Shown piece after piece: positions 1 to 5,682 of a stretch of 5,916 nt of DNA. Under the pieces are notes generated by a model. That model worked only from the letters and a program-made list of their open reading frames with translations. It was not told where the DNA came from and ran no database searches. The position numbers and the translations under genes are program-made. Source of the DNA: Planctomycetota bacterium (lineage in GTDB: Bacteria; Planctomycetota; Planctomycetia; Planctomycetales; Planctomycetaceae); the NCBI GenBank assembly GCA_023429275.1, contig JAEYWB010000740.1, positions 1 to 5,916 of the forward strand, written 5' to 3'. Numbering within the stretch: position 1 is the first letter of the stretch; every line of letters starts with the position of its first letter.

Positions 1-774
1 AAGCTCCCCCGCGCGATACTGGGGGGCTGGTTCGTTCTGAGCGCCGGGCTCGCCGTCGTCTGGCCGACGTTCGTCATCGCTCCGGAAGCGGTCCGCGGTT
101 TCGGCGTACTGCTCGGCCAGCCGCGGTTCCTGGGAGAGATCGGCGACGCGCTGATGATCGGCGTCATCAGCGGCCTCGCGGCGATCGGCCTCGCGGGCTG
201 GCTCCTTCATCTCGCTCTCCGTGGCCTTGCGGGGCGGCTCCTTCTGCTTGCGGCCTGCCTTCCCGGACTGGTGGGGGGGCTCGTTTGGGCGCTGATGGTC
301 AAAGAGGCGACAGACCGCTGGTTTTCGTTCCTGGCCGAGACGCCTGTCCCGCTGGTTTTCGCGACGACGCTCGCGCTCACTCCGCGCGGAGTGCTGGTCC
401 TGCTCCTCCTTCAGGACTACGGCGACGAGGCGGCCACACATCTCGCCCGCCTCCTCGCGCGCCACCGCCGCAGCGATGTTCAGCAGTCGTCGGCCGAACT
501 CGACTGGCAGATGAACGGCCAGCGCTGGTTCTGGGGGACGGCGTTCGTCTGCCTGCAGGGGTATCTCGAGCTGTCGATCACGTTTCTATTGCGCCCGCCG
601 AACATCTCCCCTGCCCCGGTCCGGCTCTACAACTTCTTGCACTACGGCCGGGTCCCGGGACTCGCGGCGATGCTGGTGCTGTGCCTCATTGCGCCGATCT
701 TTGTGGCAAACGTCGTCCTCATTCTGCGACGGGTGATCCTGAAACTCCGCTCCCGCGAGTTCGTGGCCGAGTAG
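1..774 (+). CDS. ABC transporter permease, iron(III)/thiamine type (5'-partial, C-terminal part)
   Basis: The frame is open from base 1 to a TAG stop at 772-774, so 257 residues are visible and the N-terminus lies outside the window. The internal ATG at 154 falls inside a membrane segment and is unlikely to be the start. About six hydrophobic segments can be seen, near visible residues 5-27, 50-75, 80-98, 115-136, 178-197 and 220-243, with a charged cytoplasmic-looking loop (LARLLARHRRSD) around residues 147-158. The stretch VRLYNFLHYGR, after a span ending in a Pro-rich turn (LLRPPN), resembles the C-terminal module of binding-protein-dependent permeases of the FbpB/ThiP type, where a similar R-(I/L)-Y/F-N-L-x-H-Y-G segment follows the EAA-loop helix. 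The ELDWQMNGQRWFWG segment would then be a diverged EAA loop. In this family the protein forms the membrane channel of an importer. The assignment comes from motif memory only; a generic hypothetical membrane protein is the alternative. The gene converges on the fsr-like gene. Confidence 0.6.
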   Translation, partial: KLPRAILGGWFVLSAGLAVVWPTFVIAPEAVRGFGVLLGQPRFLGEIGDALMIGVISGLAAIGLAGWLLHLALRGLAGRLLLLAACLPGLVGGLVWALMVKEATDRWFSFLAETPVPLVFATTLALTPRGVLVLLLLQDYGDEAATHLARLLARHRRSDVQQSSAELDWQMNGQRWFWGTAFVCLQGYLELSITFLLRPPNISPAPVRLYNFLHYGRVPGLAAMLVLCLIAPIFVANVVLILRRVILKLRSREFVAE

Positions 775-816
775 ATTTCGGTTATTGGCTTGAAAGCTGT
801 TTCAAAACCCTTTGTC

Positions 817-864
817 GCCACAGAGAGCACAGATGACTCAGAGAAACTCTGTGTCCTCTGTGGC
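817..864. repeat. Imperfect inverted repeat, CACAGAG class, between convergent genes
   Basis: Arm 817-832 (gccacagagagcacag) and arm 849-864 (ctgtgtcctctgtggc) pair at 14 of 16 positions across a 16-nt loop. An alternative small hairpin, cagag-aaa-ctctg, sits at 839-851. The element fills much of the 105-bp gap between the permease stop (774) and the fsr stop (880), so it could help end transcription from both sides. No run of T follows either arm, so it is not a classical intrinsic terminator. Its CACAGAG-type wording resembles degenerate spacer repeats dispersed in planctomycete genomes; that link is from memory and unverified. Confidence 0.65.
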
Positions 865-879
865 TGAGCGACGACTGAA

Positions 880-2175
880 CTACGCCGCTCCGCGCGGAGC
901 CGGACGGCCAAGGTTCGGCAGGAAGACCGTCAGCAGACCGAGCAGCGGGAAATAGCTGCAGAGGTGGAACACGAACTCGATGCTCGTGCGGTCCGCGAGC
1001 AAGCCGAGGGCGCTCGCTGCGATGCCGCTGATGCCGAACGCGAATCCGAAGAACAGACCCGCAACGAGGCCGACCTTGCCCGGGAGCAGTTCCTGGGCAA
1101 AGACGATGATCGCTGAGAAGGCGGAGGCCAGCAGGGCGCCGGAGATCGCGCTCAAGACGATCGTTCCGTAGAGCCCGGCATAGGGCATCGCCAGCGAGAA
1201 GGGGGCAACTCCGAGGATCGAGATCCAGATCACGATCTTCCGGCCGAAGCGGTCCCCGATCGGCCCCCCGGCGATCGTCCCGGCCGCCACGGCGAACAGG
1301 AAGATGAACAGCAGGTACTGCGATGTCTCGATCGACACGTGGAAGCGGTGGATCAGGTAGAACGTGTAGTAGTTCGTGATGCTGACCATGTAGAAGTACT
1401 TCGAGATGATCAGCACGATCAGGACGGCCAGTGCCGTCGCCACACGGGCCTTCGAGAGGGCCGGTCCGGAAGCCCCTGCCTTACGCGGCTTCGGCTTCAG
1501 GCGGTGCAGGTTCGCGCCGTACCAGCGTCCGACGTAGCTCAGGACGAAGATCGCTGCGATCGCAATCAGCGAGAAGAGCGCCAACGACCCCTGCCCGCGA
1601 GGGACGACGATCGCTGCCGCCAGCAGGGGGCCCAGCGCGCTGCCGGCGTTTCCGCCGACCTGGAACAGCGACTGTGCGAGGCCGTGCCGCCCCCCCGCCG
1701 CCATGTAGGCGAGCCGTGAGGCCTCGGGATGAAACACGGACGATCCCATCCCCACGAGAGCGGCCGCCGGAAGGATGGTTCCGAGAGTCTGTGCCTGCGA
1801 CAGGAGCAGCAGACCGATGAGCGTGAAGCCCATCCCGATCGCGAGCGAATAGGGCATCGGCCGGCGGTCGGTGTAGCTGCCGACAAGGGGCTGAAGGAGC
1901 GACGCCGTGCACTGGAAGGTCATCGTGATGAGACCGATCTCAGTGAACGTGAGGTGGTGAGACTCCTTGAGAACCGGGTAAATCGCAGGAAGGAGCGCCT
2001 GGAGCGTGTCGTTGAGCAGGTGGGAGAGACTCAGCGCCAGAATGATCTGAAGCGCCGTGTCGTTCCGCGGGAGAACTGTTCCGGCCGAGGGGGGCTCGTC
2101 CGCGGAGGTCGATGCGGCTGAGGAGGCGTGAGCGGAGGGTGTGGCGGGCAGGGACAGATCGGCAGATTGACTCAT
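880..2175 (-). CDS. fsr: MFS transporter, fosmidomycin resistance protein (Fsr) family
   Basis: This is a 431-residue inner-membrane major facilitator protein, predicted to be a 12-helix proton-driven drug exporter; E. coli Fsr (about 406 residues) exports fosmidomycin. Family landmarks run the full length: SHLLND at residues 51-56, GLITMTFQ near 81-88, the motif-A variant GSYTDRRP at 99-106, SSVFHPEASR at 145-154, SLFQVGGNAGSALGPLLAA at 169-187, SKYFYM at 258-263, the second motif A GPIGDRFGRK at 304-313, and AFSAIIVFAQELLPG at 352-366. A long basic loop (about 220-245) separates the two six-helix halves. The start is set at 2175 because an AGGA-rich ribosome site lies just upstream; an in-frame ATG at 2208 would add 11 residues but has no such support. 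The N-terminus has a Ser/Ala-rich tail of about 40 residues before helix 1. The true substrate here is unknown. The gene follows the DUF1501 gene after a 277-bp gap, so separate transcription is likely. Confidence 0.93.
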   Translation of the reverse strand: MSQSADLSLPATPSAHASSAASTSADEPPSAGTVLPRNDTALQIILALSLSHLLNDTLQALLPAIYPVLKESHHLTFTEIGLITMTFQCTASLLQPLVGSYTDRRPMPYSLAIGMGFTLIGLLLLSQAQTLGTILPAAALVGMGSSVFHPEASRLAYMAAGGRHGLAQSLFQVGGNAGSALGPLLAAAIVVPRGQGSLALFSLIAIAAIFVLSYVGRWYGANLHRLKPKPRKAGASGPALSKARVATALAVLIVLIISKYFYMVSITNYYTFYLIHRFHVSIETSQYLLFIFLFAVAAGTIAGGPIGDRFGRKIVIWISILGVAPFSLAMPYAGLYGTIVLSAISGALLASAFSAIIVFAQELLPGKVGLVAGLFFGFAFGISGIAASALGLLADRTSIEFVFHLCSYFPLLGLLTVFLPNLGRPAPRGAA

Positions 2176-2452
2176 GATTCCTTCCTGTGGCCCGCGTCTC
2201 GACGACACCGATCAGGGGCGGGAGGTTCGCCGCCAGGACTTCGTCCAGGACCGGTTTCGCCGCAGAGCGGCGGACTGCGCTCGGAGCGCTCTTTCGGCAG
2301 GGCCGTCATCGCGACAGCCGTTGCTGATCGCCGAATCGTCAGGAGTGCCCCGCTGCTCTTCAAGATCCGGGATCGTGAAATGAGGCCAACGACAACGGTC
2401 GACCGGTCTCCGCCATCACCGGACATTGATCCGTCCGACCGCTGGGCCTGCT
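2176..2452. other. Spacer between DUF1501 and fsr-like genes
   Basis: This 277-bp gap separates the DUF1501 stop from the fsr start. Short open frames cross it on both strands, but their products are Arg/Pro/Ser-rich with no recognisable domain, and I take them as chance frames in GC-rich DNA. A promoter for the fsr-like gene is expected here, but I see no convincing -35/-10 pair. Only a weak 5-bp hairpin (CGGAC/GTCCG, 2420-2437) lies just after the DUF1501 stop, and it has no T tract. Confidence 0.5.
2180..2186 (-). promoter_or_regulatory. Ribosome binding site of the fsr-like gene
   Basis: On the minus strand AGGAAGG is followed by AATC and the ATG at 2175, so AGGA sits 7 nt from the start codon. 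This is the only clear Shine-Dalgarno sequence upstream of the four minus-strand genes, and it decides between the ATG at 2175 and the in-frame ATG at 2208. Confidence 0.75.
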
Positions 2453-3832
2453 TCAGACAGCCGCAGCGGTGAAGAGTGGCTCGATAACGCTTCCATCATT
2501 CAGCGGCACCACCCGGCCGAGACGATCGCGGACCTGAGCGTCCGGCGCGATCCCGAGGAGGTGATAGACCGTCGCCGCGACGTCGTTCGGCGAGTAGGCC
2601 CGCGTGACCGGGTAAGCCCCCGTCGCGTCCGACTGGCCGATCACCTGTCCGCCGCGGACTCCCGCTCCGGCGAACAGTCCGAAGAAACATGGCCCCCAGT
2701 GGTCGCGGCCCTGGTCCTTGTTGATCTTCGGAGTCCGGCCGAACTCGCCGAGCATCATGACGAGCGTCTCGTCGAGCAGCCCGCTCTGCGACAGGTCGTC
2801 CAGCAGCGCCGACACGCCCTGGTCGAGCGGCGGAAGCAATCGCCCCTTGAGAGTCTTGAACACCGCACTGTGGCTGTCCCAGTTCTGGACGCGGCCGATG
2901 TTCGCCTGAACGATCGGCACTCCCGCTTCCACGAGCCGCCTCGCCAGCAGCAGCGACTGACCGGTCTCGTTGCGGCCGTAGCGGTCGCGGACCTCGTCCT
3001 TCTCCTGCTGGAGCTGGAAGGCGGTCGAGAGCTTGTTCGACGTCAGCATCGAGAAGGCGAGTTCCTGGTCGCTCGTGACCCGCGCGGTCCGGGCGAGGCT
3101 GTCGAGCCCCGCCTGGGCGCGATTGAACTCGGCCAGGAGCGATTGGCGATGCCCGAGGCGATTGACGTCGATCCCCTGCGCGAGGGTCAGGGCGTCGACT
3201 CGGAAGTCCGCCGCGTTCGGGTTGCCGGTGATCTGCCAGGGATCGTAGGCGGGACCAAGGAACCCGGCGTGCTGGCCCGGCCAGGTGAGCGGCCCTTCGC
3301 GAAGGAAGGTCGGAAGATTGACGCCGCTCGGCAGGCCATCGTGACGGGGGCGGAGGAACGCGAGAGCACTCGAGTAGCAGGGCCAGTCGTCGCGCGAGGC
3401 CACCTTGTCGAAGAAGCCGCCCGGCTGCTTCGTGCCGGTGAGGACATGGTGCGTCGACATCAGGTGATTGTTGTCGCCGTGCGACAGCGAGCGGACGACG
3501 GCGTACTTGTCGGCCCTGGCCGCCAGTTGCGGCAGGTGTTCGCAGATCTGGTAGCCCGGGATCGCCGTGGCGATCTGCGCAAACTCCCCGCGAATTTCGG
3601 CGGGGGCGTCGGGCTTCATGTCGAACGTGTCGTGATGGCTCGCGGCCCCCGTCAGGAAGACGATGATGACCGACTTCGGAGGCCTCGCCGCCGCCGGTCG
3701 CTCCGTCATCGGCAGGCCGGCGGCCGCTCGTGCCGCGAGAGCGGCGGGGAGTCCGACGCCAAGGAGTCCGGAATACCCGGCTTGGAGGAGTTCGCGTCGC
3801 GACAGTCCGACGGAATGGGTGTGCGGGATCAT
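2453..3832 (-). CDS. DUF1501 domain-containing protein, Tat-exported
   Basis: This 459-residue protein belongs to the DUF1501 family, which has an alkaline-phosphatase/sulfatase-like fold and no firmly established reaction. The N-terminus carries a twin-arginine signal: SRRELLQ at residues 11-17, a hydrophobic stretch to about 34, and Ala-rich candidate cleavage sites near 34-39, so export in folded form is expected. Family landmarks are VIIVFLTGAASHHDTFDMKP at 55-74 (the first Asp/His metal-ligand-like block), APAEIRGEF at 76-84, SLSHGDNNHLMSTHHVLTG at 115-133, NWDSH at 317-321, MLGEFGRTPKINKDQGRDHW at 360-379, GAGVRGGQVIGQSD at 389-402, and SPNDVAATVYHLLGI at 414-428. The length is normal and the protein looks intact. 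In planctomycetes DUF1501 genes often sit beside DUF1549/DUF1553 (cytochrome-like) genes, but none adjoins this one. The start is the first ATG before the signal; no clear ribosome site precedes it. The upstream gap of 229 bp shows only a weak promoter candidate. Confidence 0.93.
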   Translation of the reverse strand: MIPHTHSVGLSRRELLQAGYSGLLGVGLPAALAARAAAGLPMTERPAAARPPKSVIIVFLTGAASHHDTFDMKPDAPAEIRGEFAQIATAIPGYQICEHLPQLAARADKYAVVRSLSHGDNNHLMSTHHVLTGTKQPGGFFDKVASRDDWPCYSSALAFLRPRHDGLPSGVNLPTFLREGPLTWPGQHAGFLGPAYDPWQITGNPNAADFRVDALTLAQGIDVNRLGHRQSLLAEFNRAQAGLDSLARTARVTSDQELAFSMLTSNKLSTAFQLQQEKDEVRDRYGRNETGQSLLLARRLVEAGVPIVQANIGRVQNWDSHSAVFKTLKGRLLPPLDQGVSALLDDLSQSGLLDETLVMMLGEFGRTPKINKDQGRDHWGPCFFGLFAGAGVRGGQVIGQSDATGAYPVTRAYSPNDVAATVYHLLGIAPDAQVRDRLGRVVPLNDGSVIEPLFTAAAV

Positions 3833-3958
3833 GCCGAGAGGTGTTCGATCGGGGGGCGAGGCGAGATCGTGGCGGGAGCGGACGCGGGGAAATTCGCATC
3901 AGCCGTCGCCCATCTGTACTGTAGATCGACCGCCGGGAGCAAGGGGCTCCACCGATTG

Positions 3959-3990
3959 AAGGCTGCCACCGTTCCGCAGTGCAGCCTTTT
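3959..3990. other. Stem-loop in the AhpD-like/DUF1501 spacer
   Basis: AAGGCTGC (3959-3966) and GCAGCCTT (3981-3988) form a perfect 8-bp stem around a 14-nt loop. Read on the plus strand, the stem ends in CCTTTTCT, like a short intrinsic terminator. The neighbouring genes run on the minus strand, where the stem lies 74 nt past the AhpD-like stop but is followed by CAATC instead of T. It may limit transcription from the AhpD-like gene into the DUF1501 gene, or block antisense transcription. The role is uncertain. Confidence 0.45.
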
Positions 3991-4061
3991 CTGGTCGTTC
4001 CGCGGGGCGGCCAGTCCTGTCAGCACCGGTCCGGGCCCTCTTCCGGGGACGAGCCGATCCG

Positions 4062-4679
4062 CTACGAAAAGTTCTCGAACTGCGCCCCGGCATAGACGGT
4101 GGCAGTGCACTGGATGCACTCAAGGAGCTGTGCGTCCGACAGCCCCAGGGCCCTCGCTTTCTCGACATGGCCGCTCGTGCAGGGTTTGCAGGCGTTGATG
4201 TTGCTGATCGCGATGTTCAGCAGTTCGACCGTCTGGTCATCGAGTGAAGTCCCCGAGAAGACGTGCGCCCGCAGACCGACTCCCATCCCCTCGAAGAGGG
4301 CGCTCCCGCTCAGGTCGCGGAACTTGAAGAACGTGTTGTACATGTAGTTCGTCGCCGTAACCGCCAGCACTTCGGAGAGCTGCTGCTCGCTCACCCCGAG
4401 AGAGACAGCCCGCGCGGCGAAGTAGTCGATCCACTCGCTCGACTTCGCATGGAGGCTGACCGCGTACCCGATCAGCGCCTTCGTCTTCGCATCGAGCGTC
4501 CCGGCATTGAACACGAACTTCTTGAAGTTCATGTAGAAGTCCTTGAGGAACATCTCGATCCGTCCCATCTTCAGGAACATCTCAGGGATCGGTCCCTCGA
4601 AGAGTTCCTCGAGTCGCTCGTAGGTCTGCTGGACGATTTCAGGAGCTTCGGACTTCGGGAGAGGAGCGAGACGAGGCAT
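4062..4679 (-). CDS. Carboxymuconolactone decarboxylase family protein, AhpD-like (CxxC)
   Basis: This 205-residue, predicted cytosolic all-helical protein belongs to the CMD/AhpD superfamily. The AhpD core lies at about 146-197: Glu152, then [10 protein letters not shown] with Cys164, Cys167 and His171. The spacings E-x11-C-x2-C-x3-H equal those of Glu118, Cys130, Cys133 and His137 in Mycobacterium tuberculosis AhpD, while the His132 position is Pro166. In that system AhpD uses the Cys pair to re-reduce AhpC or as a weak peroxidase; the same role here is inferred from the adjacent peroxiredoxin gene. Residues 62-110 repeat the core without gaps at an offset of 84, but lack both cysteines and the histidine. 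The N-terminus [11 protein letters not shown] is typical of CMD proteins and supports the ATG at 4679; no Shine-Dalgarno sequence is visible. The gene lies 179 bp after the peroxiredoxin stop, with an intrinsic terminator between them. A different thiol-dependent CMD function cannot be excluded. Confidence 0.9.
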   Translation of the reverse strand: MPRLAPLPKSEAPEIVQQTYERLEELFEGPIPEMFLKMGRIEMFLKDFYMNFKKFVFNAGTLDAKTKALIGYAVSLHAKSSEWIDYFAARAVSLGVSEQQLSEVLAVTATNYMYNTFFKFRDLSGSALFEGMGVGLRAHVFSGTSLDDQTVELLNIAISNINACKPCTSGHVEKARALGLSDAQLLECIQCTATVYAGAQFENFS

Positions 4680-4713
4680 GGTACTAGCGGGCCGAAGACG
4701 AATGACCGAGATT

Positions 4714-4754
4714 GAAAAACCGCGGAGGGCGCGGGACGCGCCACATCCGCGGTT
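4714..4754 (-). terminator. Intrinsic terminator downstream of the peroxiredoxin gene
   Basis: On the minus strand a 9-bp perfect outer stem, AACCGCGGA (4754-4746) with TCCGCGGTT (4726-4718), encloses a 6-bp inner stem, GGCGCG (4742-4737) with CGCGCC (4733-4728), around a 3-nt loop; small bulges separate the two stems. The outer stem runs directly into a tract of five T (4719-4715). This is a textbook rho-independent terminator for minus-strand transcription. It lies 104 nt after the peroxiredoxin stop and 34 nt before the AhpD-like ATG. The other strand has no T tract. Confidence 0.85.
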
Positions 4755-4791
4755 GTAGAACGATCGAAACGGCGAAGGGGCAAGTGTCGGG

Positions 4792-4853
4792 TATCAAGTC
4801 TCAAGGCTGCGAAACGAATGCCTGCCTGATACTTGATCCTTCCGAACTTGATA
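4792..4853. repeat. Imperfect inverted and direct repeats, ATCAAGT class
   Basis: Three copies of ATCAAGT or its complement lie within 62 bp: atcaagt at 4793-4799, acttgat at 4831-4837 and acttgat at 4846-4852. The first two cap an imperfect hairpin, arms 4793-4810 and 4820-4837, with a 9-nt loop (4811-4819) and about 13 of 18 positions able to pair. The element begins just after the peroxiredoxin stop (4859) and before the terminator. The wording recalls the ATCAAGTATCAAGT spacer repeats I associate with planctomycete genomes, though that comparison is from memory. Confidence 0.5.
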
Positions 4854-4858
4854 TTTCC

Positions 4859-5401
4859 CTAGTTCAGGGTCTTCTCGCCCGCCTTCCAGTTGCACGGGCA
4901 GAGCTTGTCGGTCTGGAGGGCGTCGAGAACCCGGAGGCACTCTTCGACGCTCCGGCCGACCGAGAGATCGTTGACCGACGTCCATCGGACGACGCCGTTG
5001 GGGTCGATCAGGAAGGTGCCGCGGTAAGCGACACCCATGTCTTCCTTGAGGACGCCGTAGGCCCGCGAGAGCTCGTGCGTCGTGTCGGCGAGCATCGGGT
5101 ACTTGAGGCCGGCGAGATCCTTGTGCGAATCGCACCACCCCTTGTGGGAGTAGACGCTGTCGGTGCTGGCGGTGAGGACTTCACAGTTGCGGTCGCGGAA
5201 TTCGCCGAGAGCCTTGTTGAAGGCGACGATCTCGGTCGGACAGACGAACGTGAAGTCAAGCGGATAGAAATAGAGCAGGACCCACTTCCCCCGGAGGTCG
5301 GAGAGGTTGATGGTCTTGAACTGCTGGTCGGTCTCGTTCTTGCTGCGATCGTAGGCCAGGACCGAGAAATTCGGCGCCGGCTTGCCAACCTGTGCACTCA
5401 T
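4859..5401 (-). CDS. Peroxiredoxin, typical 2-Cys AhpC/Prx1 type
   Basis: This 180-residue cytosolic thiol peroxidase reduces hydrogen peroxide and organic hydroperoxides. The N-terminus VGKPAPNFSV (residues 5-14) is typical. The peroxidatic site is FTFVCPTEIVAFN at 50-62 with Cys54 and the conserved Pro and Thr before it (Pro47, Thr51). The conserved Arg lies in LSVGRSVEECLRVLDALQ (Arg150), and the resolving-cysteine tail is LCPCNWKAGEKTLN at 167-180, with Cys168 the expected resolving residue. Cys170 is an extra cysteine where AhpC usually has Ala. The region near 118-128 (LKEDMGVAYRG) lacks the GGLG motif of oxidation-sensitive eukaryotic Prx1. The ATG at 5401 matches the usual family N-terminus; an upstream in-frame ATG at 5473 would add 24 unrelated residues encoded in the leader and is rejected. 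The gene has a promoter at 5480-5507 and a terminator at 4714-4754, so it is probably mainly monocistronic. The AhpD-like gene follows; no ahpF is visible. Confidence 0.96.
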   Translation of the reverse strand: MSAQVGKPAPNFSVLAYDRSKNETDQQFKTINLSDLRGKWVLLYFYPLDFTFVCPTEIVAFNKALGEFRDRNCEVLTASTDSVYSHKGWCDSHKDLAGLKYPMLADTTHELSRAYGVLKEDMGVAYRGTFLIDPNGVVRWTSVNDLSVGRSVEECLRVLDALQTDKLCPCNWKAGEKTLN

Positions 5402-5438
5402 GGAAAGGGAACCTGTGGTCAGATATTGGAGGGAAAAT

Positions 5439-5458
5439 CGAGGGGACACACCCCCTCG
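5439..5458 (-). promoter_or_regulatory. Leader hairpin of the peroxiredoxin mRNA
   Basis: On the minus strand CGAGGGG (5458-5452) pairs perfectly with CCCCTCG (5445-5439) around a 6-nt GTGTGT loop and is followed by ATTTTCCC. It would lie about 15-35 nt into the transcript from the predicted promoter and about 37 nt before the ATG. It could stabilise the mRNA or act as a weak attenuator; four T after an A make efficient termination unlikely. No known riboswitch is recognised. Confidence 0.55.
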
Positions 5459-5479
5459 CGTCAAGCAAATCACAGGCGA

Positions 5480-5507
5480 AGTATACGGCGGCAGGGGGGG
5501 CTTTCAA
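5480..5507 (-). promoter_or_regulatory. Predicted sigma70-type promoter of the peroxiredoxin gene
   Basis: On the minus strand TTGAAA (5507-5502) and TATACT (5485-5480) each match the sigma70 consensus at five of six positions, with a 16-bp spacer. Transcription would start near 5473, giving a leader of about 72 nt before the ATG at 5401. The spacer contains seven consecutive C on this strand (G7 on the plus strand, 5494-5500). No OxyR- or PerR-type operator is evident. Confidence 0.6.
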
Positions 5508-5547
5508 GGAGCGTGGCCGCAATGGGACCCATAAGCAAATCGAATGG

Positions 5548-5567
5548 ACCACGCGAGGTTGCGTGGT
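5548..5567. repeat. Short perfect inverted repeat upstream of the peroxiredoxin promoter
   Basis: ACCACGC (5548-5554) and GCGTGGT (5561-5567) form a perfect 7-bp stem with a 6-nt loop. On the plus strand it is followed by GATTTT, slightly terminator-like, but no plus-strand gene leads into it. It lies about 40 bp upstream of the -35 box of the peroxiredoxin promoter, so an operator role is possible but unsupported. Confidence 0.4.
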
Positions 5568-5591
5568 GATTTTGGAATGCGGGGAGGCGTT

Positions 5592-5640
5592 CACCACGAA
5601 GACACCAAGGCACCAGGAGACGAAGACGCCAGAGAAGGAG
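5592..5640. repeat. Degenerate CACGAAG/CACCAAG-type repeat tract
   Basis: Near-repeats of an 8-10-nt unit follow one another: caccacgaag, acaccaagg, caccaggag, acgaagacg and agagaagg. The plus strand is strongly purine-biased with almost no T in this tract. It resembles the ACCACGAAGGACACGAAGG family of spacer repeats I associate with planctomycete genomes. No open frame with a recognisable product coincides with it. Confidence 0.5.
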
Positions 5641-5682
5641 GGAGATGCTTCGAGCGACGGGGAAAGTGGTTCGGCCGGCGAT

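Noticed and set aside
1339..2121. Several 100-145-codon frames on both strands inside the fsr-like gene
   Set aside because: All are out-of-phase or antisense readings of the transporter, with biased low-complexity composition.
2420..2437. Hairpin CGGAC/GTCCG just after the DUF1501 stop as a terminator
   Set aside because: It has only five base pairs, an 8-nt loop and no T tract on the relevant strand.
2496..3899. A 467-codon minus-strand frame overlapping DUF1501 in another phase
   Set aside because: The product is extremely rich in Arg, Pro, Ala and Gly without motifs. The overlapping frame carries all DUF1501 landmarks and the Tat signal.
3870..3950. Possible promoter for the DUF1501 gene (TTGCTC with TACAGT/TACAGA on the minus strand)
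   Set aside because: The boxes match the sigma70 consensus poorly, or with spacings of 13 or 18 bp, so this is not better than chance.
2426..4198. A 590-codon open frame on the plus strand, antisense to the DUF1501 gene
   Set aside because: Its product is Arg/Val/Glu-rich with no recognisable domain, and it lies opposite a well-supported DUF1501 gene. Long antisense frames are expected from the codon bias of GC-rich genes.
4712..5569. A 285-codon plus-strand frame across the peroxiredoxin gene
   Set aside because: It is antisense to a clear peroxiredoxin, includes terminator and repeat DNA, and shows no domain.
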